A stretch of 56,375 nucleotides of DNA from Sneathiellales bacterium (GTDB taxonomy: Bacteria > Pseudomonadota > Alphaproteobacteria > JANQFL01). Location of the stretch: the NCBI GenBank assembly GCA_028277845.1, contig JANQFL010000042.1, positions 1-56,375 on the forward strand, read 5' to 3'. The translations under genes were made by a program, and so were the position numbers. This document shows positions 16,976 to 24,211 of the stretch, piece by piece. Within the stretch, counting starts at the first letter, position 1. Each line of letters starts with the position of its first letter. Under the pieces are notes generated by a model. It was not told the DNA's origin and searched no databases. It was given only the letters and a program-made list of their open reading frames with translations.

Positions 16976-17812
16976 ATGGACAAGCGTGAACGGGCGGAGA
17001 TTTTCCGCAACCGGCTGGATGAACGCATGAAAGAGGGCGGGATCAGCCGCAGCGCGCTGGCGCGCCGCTGCGGCGTCGACCGTTCGACCGTGTCGCAACT
17101 GCTGGCCGACGATGCGCCGCGCCTGCCCAACGCCCACCTGGCGGCCGAATGCGCCGCGGCGTTGGGCGTCAGCGCCGATTGGCTGCTGGCCCTGTCGGAA
17201 CGCAGCGAAACGGCGGCCGATCTGCTGGAGACGTCGTTTCGCCTGACGGCCGCCGAGCGCACGCCGACCGACGCCGAGATCGCCGAATGGCACCGCGAGG
17301 CGGCGGGATACAAAATCCGCCACGTACCGGCGACGCTGCCCGACATCCTCAAGACCGACGCGGTGCTGGAATTCGAATACGCGGCGTTTCTGGAAAAGAC
17401 GCCGGAACAGGCAAGCGCCGCCATGCGGGACAAGATCGAATGGCTGCGCCGGCCGGGATCGGACTACGAAATCTGTGTGTCGAAGGAGTTGGTGCAATCC
17501 CTGGCCGACGGCGAGGGCTATTGGCGCGGCCTGCCGCCCGATGCCCGGCGCGAGCAGATCGCCCACATGGCTGCCCAATGCGGCGCCCTGTATCCCTCGC
17601 TTCGGGTTTACCTTTACGACCCCAAAGTCGTGTTTTCGGCCCCGGTGACCGTCTTCGGCCCGCTGCTTGCCGCCGTGTACATCGGCCGTTACTTCATGGT
17701 GTTCCGCGAAAGCCGCCAGGTCCGGGCCCTGACCGATCACTTCGATCAGCTGGTCCGCGACAGCGTAACCGACGCCCGTAACGCCGCCGCCGTCATCGGC
17801 GCCATGTCGTAG
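16976..17812 (+). CDS. XRE-type helix-turn-helix regulator with a unique effector domain
   Basis: 278 aa. Residues about 18-65 are an XRE/lambda-repressor-type helix-turn-helix (ISRSALARRCGVDRSTVSQLLADDAPRLPNAHLAAECAAALGVSADWLL). The remaining 210 residues are soluble and include a possible sensor domain (LFxxAVYIGRYFMVF near the end), not assigned to a named family here. The ATG at 16976 is used because the helix-turn-helix begins soon after; the GTG at 16913 would run through the inverted repeat. It borders the AT-rich island. Confidence 0.8.
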   Translation: MDKRERAEIFRNRLDERMKEGGISRSALARRCGVDRSTVSQLLADDAPRLPNAHLAAECAAALGVSADWLLALSERSETAADLLETSFRLTAAERTPTDAEIAEWHREAAGYKIRHVPATLPDILKTDAVLEFEYAAFLEKTPEQASAAMRDKIEWLRRPGSDYEICVSKELVQSLADGEGYWRGLPPDARREQIAHMAAQCGALYPSLRVYLYDPKVVFSAPVTVFGPLLAAVYIGRYFMVFRESRQVRALTDHFDQLVRDSVTDARNAAAVIGAMS

Positions 17813-17936
17813 GGAAATGCAATTGTCGAACGTTTTGCAAACTGATCTGGCAGGGTGACCTCCGACACTAACTAACGGAGCGATCCTAGGCATTGCAATT
17901 ACAGGACGATTTTTCTTATCAATGGGAGTTCAAAAT

Positions 17937-19067
17937 ATGGAAGGTGGTTCAGAGACTCGCATAAAAAGAACAGCACGATCTGAGGTAAATACTACTCAAC
18001 CTGGGGCAGCAAGCGGCGACGATGTGTCTCCAGTCGGCACTCTGGTACAACGGATACCAGAGGTCATCCTCAAAAAAACGCCTCCTCGACCTTCACCTGT
18101 TTTCGATACCTATTGGAAATTTGCTGCCGAACGTCAATCGATTTTTCACGCTCGAATCGCAGGAACGCCACAACCATGGACACAAGATACCATCTTGACA
18201 GAGTACAAGTTTACCAATGCTTACAGGGCATCAGATCGTGTGAGCCAGTTCCTCATCCGATATGTGATATATGCAGCAGAGTTTGATTGGAGCTCCACGC
18301 TTCTCCGCATCATCTTGTTCAAAATATTCAATAAGATATCTACATGGGAGCTAATAGAAAGTCAGATCGGCACTATCAACGCGACATCTTTTTCAGCTGA
18401 AAGAATAGGTCATGTGCTGGACAACGAGTTAAGGCGTGGTTCACCTATCTACTCAAGCGCCTACATAATGCCCAGCGGCCCTGCATCAATCCGCCAATCA
18501 CGTAAACATATGATGCACTTGGCTTTGCTTTCTGAAATTGTTAGGGGCCGCCTTTTCAACGATCTGTTGGAGGCTCGGTCGATGGAGGCGGCATATAGGC
18601 TCCTACTAGCGATTCCTAGCTTTGGGCCTTTTTTAGCGTTTCAATTCTTGATTGATCTGAACTACAGCAAGTATCTCAATTTTTCCGAGATGGATTTCGT
18701 GGTACCTGGGCCAGGCGCGCGAGATGGAATCCGCAAATGCTTCTATGATTTTGGTGACTATAATGAAAGTGATGTCATCCGATGGGTGACTGAACGTCAA
18801 GACGAGGAGTTTGCTGTACGAGAAATTAAGTTTCAGTCTCTTTGGGGTCGACACCTACAATTGATTGATTGCCAAAATCTTTTCTGCGAAGTCGACAAAT
18901 ATGCACGGGTGGCTCATCCGGACTTAAAGGGTAGAACTGGTCGAACTCGCATAAAGCAGCGTTTTTCACCCAACCCAAACCAAATTTCTCCATGGTTTCC
19001 GCCCAAATGGGCGCTGAACAAAAAGATCGGACGTTCTTACGCTGCGCCCGGCCCTTCTCTCGAATAG
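17937..19067 (+). CDS. Helical 5-hmdU DNA kinase/thymine pyrophosphorylase-like protein
   Basis: 376 aa from an ATG at 17937 with GGGAG 8 bases upstream (an ATG at 17922 lacks this). An all-helical core starts near residue 55: PVFDTYWKFAAERQSIF, GTPQPWTQDTIL, YKFTNAYRASDRVSQFLIR, then LRIILFKIFNKISTWELI. From memory of the family, these are the motifs of the HMUDK helical domain and the alpha-glutamyl/putrescinyl thymine pyrophosphorylase group, known from phages that hypermodify thymine. No P-loop is present, so kinase activity should not be assumed. Codon use is AT-richer than the flanking genes. The 3' end overlaps the convergent MazG gene by 31 bases. Confidence 0.68.
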   Translation: MEGGSETRIKRTARSEVNTTQPGAASGDDVSPVGTLVQRIPEVILKKTPPRPSPVFDTYWKFAAERQSIFHARIAGTPQPWTQDTILTEYKFTNAYRASDRVSQFLIRYVIYAAEFDWSSTLLRIILFKIFNKISTWELIESQIGTINATSFSAERIGHVLDNELRRGSPIYSSAYIMPSGPASIRQSRKHMMHLALLSEIVRGRLFNDLLEARSMEAAYRLLLAIPSFGPFLAFQFLIDLNYSKYLNFSEMDFVVPGPGARDGIRKCFYDFGDYNESDVIRWVTERQDEEFAVREIKFQSLWGRHLQLIDCQNLFCEVDKYARVAHPDLKGRTGRTRIKQRFSPNPNQISPWFPPKWALNKKIGRSYAAPGPSLE

Positions 19068-20149
19068 GTGAGGCTCTGGGATTCTGCATTCAGCAAGAGC
19101 CAGCCTCCGCGGTTTTTTGTAAGGGCACGAAAGGCCTCATAACCAATGAGCACCGCCCTCTGCCACTCGTGAAGATGGCATTCCTTGACTTCGAGGTTGC
19201 GAACCATGCGACCAATCAGTTTCAAAATGTTGTGGTCAAGACGGTCTAAACCTTCAAGCATCGAATGGCCGAGTGCATAGTTGAAGATTGTATGGGCAAT
19301 AGCTTCCTCAACAATGATGGCTCGCGCTCCATCTTCGACTTCATCTTTCTGAGGTTTACTCTTTCGCTTACAACGCAATATTGCACGTGTAACTGGTGAC
19401 CACCCTAGAACGGCGACATAGGCGAGGTGGAAGGCATCGTGATAACGGTAACCATCATCAATTGCTGCATTATCTGTAAGGCGATCACCAATATTTATGT
19501 TGTGGGCCCGCAATATGACTTCGACACGCCCTTTACCACGTTTTCGCTCTAAAAATTGAATGTCGAGCTTTCTTGGTAGTCTTTCATAAGCTGGATAGTC
19601 TGAACCATCGAAGCAGCGTGCAGGTCCAGGATCGTCTGGACCAAACATACTTCTTACCTTACTCAGATTGGAAGCTAGGACATTAGACACGTTCAGCTTT
19701 TGTGCTTTCAGAGCCTGCAGTGTCGCGCGGCCTGAAGCACCAATGCTTTTTGCGAGCGCTTGTTTTTGGGCAGGCGTTGGATTGTTGGGCAAGCTTTCAA
19801 AATTGTTTGCGAGATGAGGAATCGTCCTCACCATCGAATAAACGTGTCCGTATGGTTCCTTCGGGATCTTGAGGGGAGGTGTCTGCTTGATCAAATCAGC
19901 TAGATCAAAACCATAGTGGGAACACAACGCAGCCAAATACCAAAGAACATCTCCAAACTCTTCAACCAAGTTCACCTCACCGTCAGTATAGGCGTATCCA
20001 TCCCTCAAGGACTTCTTGAGCTCTGATACCACTGATCCGAGCTCGCCAATAACACCGAACGCAGGAATGTGACGTTTGGCGGAATCGTTCCAGTCTATCT
20101 GTGCAGTTTGAAATGCTTGCTTTTGATATTTGCTCAGATTCATGCTCAT
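19037..20149 (-). CDS. MazG-like nucleotide pyrophosphohydrolase with large C-terminal domain
   Basis: 370 aa. Residues 30-90 are MazG-like: GVIGELGSVVSELKKSL followed by LVEEFGDVLWYLAALCSHYG, giving Glu36, Glu43 and Glu64-x2-Asp67. The second Glu of the usual ExxE is Ser39. Members of this fold hydrolyse (d)NTPs to NMP and pyrophosphate. A second domain (about 200-360) has DGYRYHDAFHLAYVAVLGWSP and ARAIIVEEAIAHTIFNYA, resembling the MazG C-terminal domain found in modified-nucleotide systems. The ATG at 20149 overlaps the upstream stop (ATGA) and has GAGG before it. Last gene of the operon. Confidence 0.75.
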   Translation of the reverse strand: MSMNLSKYQKQAFQTAQIDWNDSAKRHIPAFGVIGELGSVVSELKKSLRDGYAYTDGEVNLVEEFGDVLWYLAALCSHYGFDLADLIKQTPPLKIPKEPYGHVYSMVRTIPHLANNFESLPNNPTPAQKQALAKSIGASGRATLQALKAQKLNVSNVLASNLSKVRSMFGPDDPGPARCFDGSDYPAYERLPRKLDIQFLERKRGKGRVEVILRAHNINIGDRLTDNAAIDDGYRYHDAFHLAYVAVLGWSPVTRAILRCKRKSKPQKDEVEDGARAIIVEEAIAHTIFNYALGHSMLEGLDRLDHNILKLIGRMVRNLEVKECHLHEWQRAVLIGYEAFRALTKNRGGWLLLNAESQSLTYSREGPGAA

Positions 20150-20961
20150 GTCGTGACCTCAACATGGCCATCTCGAATCTGCTTGCAACGCTCCAGAAGC
20201 TGAACGATATCCCTTCGGCGCCATTGAACAGAACTGTCAAGCTGGCGATCTTCCAACATGGCCATCGTGGCGTGGCACACAAGTGGCCCAACCTGAATTC
20301 CAACTTCACGCGCTATTGCCGCTTGCAATCTAGCTAGACCGAGCAAATTGCCAATCGCCTTTTGCGTGTAGAACTGATAGCGATAAAGAGCAGTCAAGTA
20401 GAGTTCTCGATTCGGGCCGAGCTTGAGGCTGATATGGCTAAGGCATTGACCACCGCGATTGTTGTTGTGATCGTTCTCAATGGAATAGAGTTTGAGTTCG
20501 AGTGGTTCTAGGCCCAAATCCAATTCATAAACCGCTCTCTTTGGCGACCGTGTCGATAGTTGCTTCTTCAGTTTGTTGATGGCCAACTCTAATGGTGCCA
20601 ACTTCGTTCCATCTGAACATTTTCGCTCGGTCAAGCGAAGTGCATACGTCCCCCACCGGTTTTGCTGTACGTTCCGAATATGCGGATAGACCGATTCTGG
20701 GTAATTATATACCGCTTCCATTCCGCCTTGCCGGTATTCGGTCGCTGGGAAGATCGTCTCGGCGACCGTGTGGTTCGGTTGAGCATGAAACTTCCGAAGA
20801 AAAGTGTCTAACTCTTTCTCAATTGCACGAGAAACTGAGGTAACTAGTCCGGGCTGTTCGACCTCCAACACCACATTGTAAAGGCGAGCGTGCGCATTTT
20901 CCAAAGCTAGTGCAGTTGCAAGCCAGGCTTCCGCCCTGGTCGTTTTGCTCTCTACGAACAT
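20146..20961 (-). CDS. Thymidylate synthase-fold protein
   Basis: 271 aa from the ATG at 20961 (GAGG 6 bases upstream). The stretch from residue 172 aligns by eye with the active-site region of thymidylate synthase: QCLSHISLKLG against PCHAFFQFYV places Cys173 on the nucleophile, LYRYQFYTQKAIGNLLGLA on [20 protein letters not shown] with Asn205 on the conserved Asn, and GIQVG on DLEVG. The Arg-Ser-x-Asp block itself is not kept. TS-like enzymes also include dUMP and dCMP hydroxymethylases. Assignment rests on pattern only. It starts 10 bases after the protease stop, so it is in the same operon. Confidence 0.6.
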   Translation of the reverse strand: MFVESKTTRAEAWLATALALENAHARLYNVVLEVEQPGLVTSVSRAIEKELDTFLRKFHAQPNHTVAETIFPATEYRQGGMEAVYNYPESVYPHIRNVQQNRWGTYALRLTERKCSDGTKLAPLELAINKLKKQLSTRSPKRAVYELDLGLEPLELKLYSIENDHNNNRGGQCLSHISLKLGPNRELYLTALYRYQFYTQKAIGNLLGLARLQAAIAREVGIQVGPLVCHATMAMLEDRQLDSSVQWRRRDIVQLLERCKQIRDGHVEVTT

Positions 20962-20971
20962 TTTTACCTCG

Positions 20972-21628
20972 CTACATGTGCGGAACCACCGACGCGTAAC
21001 CAATGAGTTTTTCTTTGACATATTCGGTCGACATCCACGCATAACCTTTATCGGCCCAGGAAGTCCCCCAGCTATTTCGGATTAGAAAAAACAAGTGACC
21101 GATAGTGTCGTTGCCAAGACCAACGACCAGGACCGCATGCCCACCAAATCCATCGCCATCAGCTGAGATGGTGAAGTTGGGCCGGCTAGGTGAAAGAAAT
21201 TCGGGGGAAACCTTGATACCTAATACCACGGGTTGCCCATTGCTAATCAGCCGCACAATCTCGGCAGACGCATTTACAGTGTTGTGCTTAAGGTTGCCGT
21301 GCCATATTTCCGTGACTAGGGGAGGTGTCCAGGGGTTCGGTTGCGTCAAGCTGTATGGCCACTCTAGTTCCGACGGTTGGCCGTTCTGCGCCAGTGCCAT
21401 CGTAGCTTCCTCGAAAGTAATACCGTCAAAGACATTTCCAACATTGGCGATTAGAACTGCGTGATAGAATAGGAATTCGGCGGATAGTGGCACGCAGTTA
21501 TGAAACAAAGTATGGGCATCGCTCGTAGCACAGGCGAGACACGTTGATCGATCGCCTTGATCACGAACTGCATCCAGTTCACCCCGGAGATCTACGGCCG
21601 CAGTAATCGCGCCACCCCCTGTCGTCAT
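20972..21628 (-). CDS. Papain-like (C1 family) cysteine protease
   Basis: 218 aa, the size of a bare catalytic domain with no propeptide or signal sequence, so it is probably cytoplasmic. Oxyanion Gln24 and nucleophile Cys30 are in VRDQGDRSTCLACAT, His164 in FGGHAVLVVG, and Asn185 in FLIRNSWGTSWADKGYAWM. The start ATG overlaps the upstream ImmA/IrrE stop (ATGA). Lack of a propeptide means activity must be restrained in another way, and the neighbouring chagasin-like domain offers one. Confidence 0.85.
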   Translation of the reverse strand: MTTGGGAITAAVDLRGELDAVRDQGDRSTCLACATSDAHTLFHNCVPLSAEFLFYHAVLIANVGNVFDGITFEEATMALAQNGQPSELEWPYSLTQPNPWTPPLVTEIWHGNLKHNTVNASAEIVRLISNGQPVVLGIKVSPEFLSPSRPNFTISADGDGFGGHAVLVVGLGNDTIGHLFFLIRNSWGTSWADKGYAWMSTEYVKEKLIGYASVVPHM

Positions 21629-22620
21629 GCCGCAAGAACACGCCCGGAACGCGGAATTCCTTCTGGTTCTCGCCCGACGAGCGCTAATTCAATCTCAAAG
21701 GTATTGCGGCTTTGTTGAGATACATCCCAGGCGCGACGCTCCTCAAGAAACAAGCGCTTGTGACCTTCTCCTTGTAGAACCAAACGTCGCTGGACACGGC
21801 CGCCTAACCGATCTTCATTGGCAGTGAATCGATCATCCTGCTCGAGCGACATTCCGGCGAGCGCGATCGCTTTAGCATCCCACGTGTAGCCACTTGCGAC
21901 ATTCTCGTCCAATTCTAGTACGATCAAATCATCAGGGCTGCCAAGGATATGAGCACCGCGGTCTTTTTCCGACACCAGCCAAACATCTCTATGCCAGTTC
22001 TCAGGTTTCATATCTGGAACAGCACGTTGTTTTGCGACTTTTGGTTCCACACTCAGCAGCCGCATGACGGTTTCACGATCTAGGAATCTTTGAGAGAGAA
22101 GCGCCCAGCACGTCGCCGAGTAGCTCGTCCCCAACCTCAATGACAATTGATAGACGAAGTCAGGCTGCTGTAAATGCGAGCGGCCCCAGTTCTGTCTAAG
22201 TAGATGAGCTGCGATAAGCCATTTGGGAAGTAAGAACTCCGCAGCAAACGCGTCTGCCTCAATTTCCTGATGATCATGCTTCGAGGTCTCGCCACGACCA
22301 ACGAATCCGACGACGGCGTCCAGACTCAATACCTTGTGTTCTAATATGTGATGTCCCAATTCATGAGCGGCTGTGAAGCGTTGAACATGAAGATCACGCT
22401 TGGTCGTGACCAATATGCCAGATAGCGCTCGAGTCGGCACGTATGCACCGAGGAGACCGTCGAGTGGTCGGAACATCAAGAATAGACCGAGCCTTTGCAC
22501 TGCACCCAAAACATCAACGGCACGGTCTCCGGCTGCTAATTCATCACGCACACCGAGTCTCTCGTGCAGGTCGGTTGCGCGAGCTACGCCAGTTAGAATT
22601 GCGTCACGCCGGGAAACCAT
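21625..22620 (-). CDS. ImmA/IrrE metallopeptidase with C-terminal chagasin-like (I42) domain
   Basis: 331 aa. The M78 zinc motif is AAHELGHHILEH (His86, Glu87, His90), with EIEADAFAAEFLLP supplying the third ligand. ImmA/IrrE proteins cut or inactivate XRE-type repressors. Residues about 225-315 have the three loops of chagasin: NVASGYTW (240-247, for NPTTGY), RLGG (271-274) and ERRAWD (294-299, for RPW), with beta-strands between. Chagasins inhibit papain-like proteases, and such a protease is encoded next. The start is 1 base from the upstream XRE stop. Confidence 0.8.
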   Translation of the reverse strand: MVSRRDAILTGVARATDLHERLGVRDELAAGDRAVDVLGAVQRLGLFLMFRPLDGLLGAYVPTRALSGILVTTKRDLHVQRFTAAHELGHHILEHKVLSLDAVVGFVGRGETSKHDHQEIEADAFAAEFLLPKWLIAAHLLRQNWGRSHLQQPDFVYQLSLRLGTSYSATCWALLSQRFLDRETVMRLLSVEPKVAKQRAVPDMKPENWHRDVWLVSEKDRGAHILGSPDDLIVLELDENVASGYTWDAKAIALAGMSLEQDDRFTANEDRLGGRVQRRLVLQGEGHKRLFLEERRAWDVSQQSRNTFEIELALVGREPEGIPRSGRVLAA

Positions 22621-22621
22621 T

Positions 22622-22957
22622 TCAAGTTTCTACTTTGGATCGAAGCACGAGATATTCGCTGAACCGCATAAGCTCATCACGATCCTGTTGAGAAAGTTTG
22701 GCAACTTGCTTAGCAAGTATCGTCACATCGTCACCCATCGTTTGCGCCTCTTCGCCGGTAAAAAACCCGATCGGCTGCTGATACAATTTGGCAAGAGCCT
22801 TTAGTTCTAGCGCTTCGACCCCACGATGGGCGGTTTCAATGAGAGATATCGCTGAGCGAGATAGTTTGACAGCGCCAGCTACTTCTTGCTGCGATAGCCC
22901 GAGATACTCCCTGGCCTCCTTTAGTTTGGCAGCAATTTTTTCTCTATCTGTCGGCAT
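22622..22957 (-). CDS. XRE family transcriptional regulator
   Basis: 111 aa. Helix-turn-helix at residues 8-62: LKEAREYLGLSQQEVAGAVKLSRSAISLIETAHRGVEALELKALAKLY. The remaining residues are a short charged helix region, probably for dimerisation. ATG at 22957 with GAGG 9 bases upstream. It directly precedes the ImmA/IrrE gene, the standard repressor/anti-repressor pairing, and it is the natural candidate to bind the palindromes at 23325-23370. Confidence 0.9.
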   Translation of the reverse strand: MPTDREKIAAKLKEAREYLGLSQQEVAGAVKLSRSAISLIETAHRGVEALELKALAKLYQQPIGFFTGEEAQTMGDDVTILAKQVAKLSQQDRDELMRFSEYLVLRSKVET

Positions 22958-22986
22958 GGCTCAGAACCTCAAATTTATCAGTTACA

Positions 22987-23313
22987 CTACTCAGCAGCGA
23001 CGGAATGGGCTGCTGTGACGACGCAATGTTTGGCAATATTTGCAATAAGGTCAGTTACAGCCTCATCAACGCTCTCATACCCCCCCTTCCGAATCCATTT
23101 GGGTTTGAGTTTCTGGCCCGTCATAGCGAGCACAATTGGAGATAGTTTGCATACAGTTTTAGAGTCAACCGTCGGAAGATCCCAAAGGTCGGTCTCCGGC
23201 TCGGGTTGCCAGGCACAATCTTTAAGCTCTTTCTGCAAGCCGTATGTCAGGGCGGATTGAAGCTCAGCCCGTTTTCCTTCGAACTCAGAAGGCGTCATCT
23301 TTGCGGTAACCAT
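22987..23313 (-). CDS. Unknown 108-aa protein, first gene of the island operon
   Basis: 108 aa, not recognised. It is soluble and mixed in charge: MTPSEFEGKRAEL, then a Trp-rich stretch (DCAWQPEPETDLWDLP) and a C-terminal helix. ATG at 23313 with GGAG 7 bases upstream. It follows the twin palindromes, and the XRE gene starts 29 bases after its stop, so it opens the operon. No defined domain. Confidence 0.62.
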   Translation of the reverse strand: MVTAKMTPSEFEGKRAELQSALTYGLQKELKDCAWQPEPETDLWDLPTVDSKTVCKLSPIVLAMTGQKLKPKWIRKGGYESVDEAVTDLIANIAKHCVVTAAHSVAAE

Positions 23314-23324
23314 AAATTCACTCC

Positions 23325-23370
23325 GTTCGAATATCGAACAATATAATACGACATAGTTCGAAAATCAAAC
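23325..23370. promoter_or_regulatory. Twin operator-like palindromes and promoter of the island operon
   Basis: Site 1 (23325-23339) is GTTCGA-ATA-TCGAAC, perfect 6-base arms. Site 2 (23356-23370) is GTTCGA-AAA-TCAAAC with one mismatch. Centres are 31 bases apart, about three helical turns. On the minus strand a TATTAT -10-like box lies between them, so site 1 covers the start region and site 2 the -35. This is a plausible XRE repressor target. Confidence 0.6.
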
Positions 23371-23380
23371 ACAATGTGTC

Positions 23381-24028
23381 TTATATTGAAAGCCATGCAA
23401 TAGCAAGTGTAAGCCCTTGTTTTTTTTCGAAGATTATCGAGGGCCCCGAAACAATAGCGGCAATACTCTGATCCAGAACCGACTCGGGTTTAGCCCTAAG
23501 AAGGCCACCAGTCGATTGAGCTAGCTCAACTTGTGTGAAGTCTAAGTCCATATCCCCCGTAATCGATGACTGGCATTTGAAAAGCGCCTCTTTAGCGGAA
23601 AACAGTAGGCGCGCCGCATCTTCGTAATCGTTTGCAAATGGATGTGTAATCAACGCTTTGATCTCGTCGCCCCGTCCAACTTCACGTGAGATAGAGCCCA
23701 AGTTGCGGCCATCCTCAATATCGATACCAACCGAGCGAACTTGGGAAGTTGGTGCTACCGCGACCACTACATGCGTACCACTGTGAGCAATACTGCCGCA
23801 CAGCCCCACCGGCCAGCAAGGAGCACCATTAGGGCGCCGCATTATCTGCTGTTCAACATGTCCCAATTCGACTAATGCTCGTCTAGCCAACACCCGACCA
23901 GCAATTATCTCCTTTTGCCGAGCAGGTACTGCACCTTCAAGCAAGTCAAACTCCTCCCCTACCAAAAATCCTTGGGCATCATTAATTCGACTAGTTTTCA
24001 CGACAATAGAATTTGGGCGAGAAGCCAT
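23381..24028 (-). CDS. 4'-phosphopantetheinyl transferase superfamily protein
   Basis: 215 aa from the ATG at 24028 (the frame is open to 24064; MVVLFAMASRPN would be the longer form). Signature blocks of Sfp/EntD-type enzymes are visible: CGSIAHSGTHVVVAVA, VGIDIEDGRNL and LLFSAKEALFKCQ, carrying the Asp/Glu metal ligands and the Lys. These enzymes attach phosphopantetheine from CoA to carrier proteins. It ends 11 bases before the twin operators and is oriented into the operon. No carrier protein is evident here. Confidence 0.85.
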   Translation of the reverse strand: MASRPNSIVVKTSRINDAQGFLVGEEFDLLEGAVPARQKEIIAGRVLARRALVELGHVEQQIMRRPNGAPCWPVGLCGSIAHSGTHVVVAVAPTSQVRSVGIDIEDGRNLGSISREVGRGDEIKALITHPFANDYEDAARLLFSAKEALFKCQSSITGDMDLDFTQVELAQSTGGLLRAKPESVLDQSIAAIVSGPSIIFEKKQGLTLAIAWLSI

Positions 24029-24123
24029 GGCAAATAATACAACCATATGAACCCATGCTGCCAACGTTTATTCTATTGAAACTCTTTGCAACCGACTGCC
24101 ACACCGGGTGCGCCAAACCAGCC

Positions 24124-24153
24124 CTTGACCGGGGCCGGCAAATCGCCACATGG
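24124..24153 (+). promoter_or_regulatory. Candidate heat-shock-type promoter for hslVU
   Basis: CTTGAC (24124-24129), a 16-base spacer and CCACATGG (24146-24153) lie about 60 bases before hslV. The -35 matches the RpoH form, but the -10 is a weak match to CCCCAT, so this is only a suggestion based on the known heat-shock control of hslVU. Confidence 0.25.
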
Positions 24154-24211
24154 TGGGCCTGAGGCGAGGCCAACCGGTTTCGCCCCGATTCCTTAGATTT
24201 GCGAGGATGAC

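Noticed and set aside
17816-17900. Repeated TGCAATT near 17818 and 17892 as possible attachment sites
   Set aside because: Too short, and no matching copy was seen at the right border of the island; no integrase gene or tRNA is present.
17937-19067. P-loop kinase activity in the 376-aa protein
   Set aside because: No GxxxxGK[ST] motif is present, so only the helical family resemblance is claimed.
17937-24028. Prophage or integrative element
   Set aside because: No integrase, terminase, capsid or transposase gene was recognised; the block is better described as a small accessory island.
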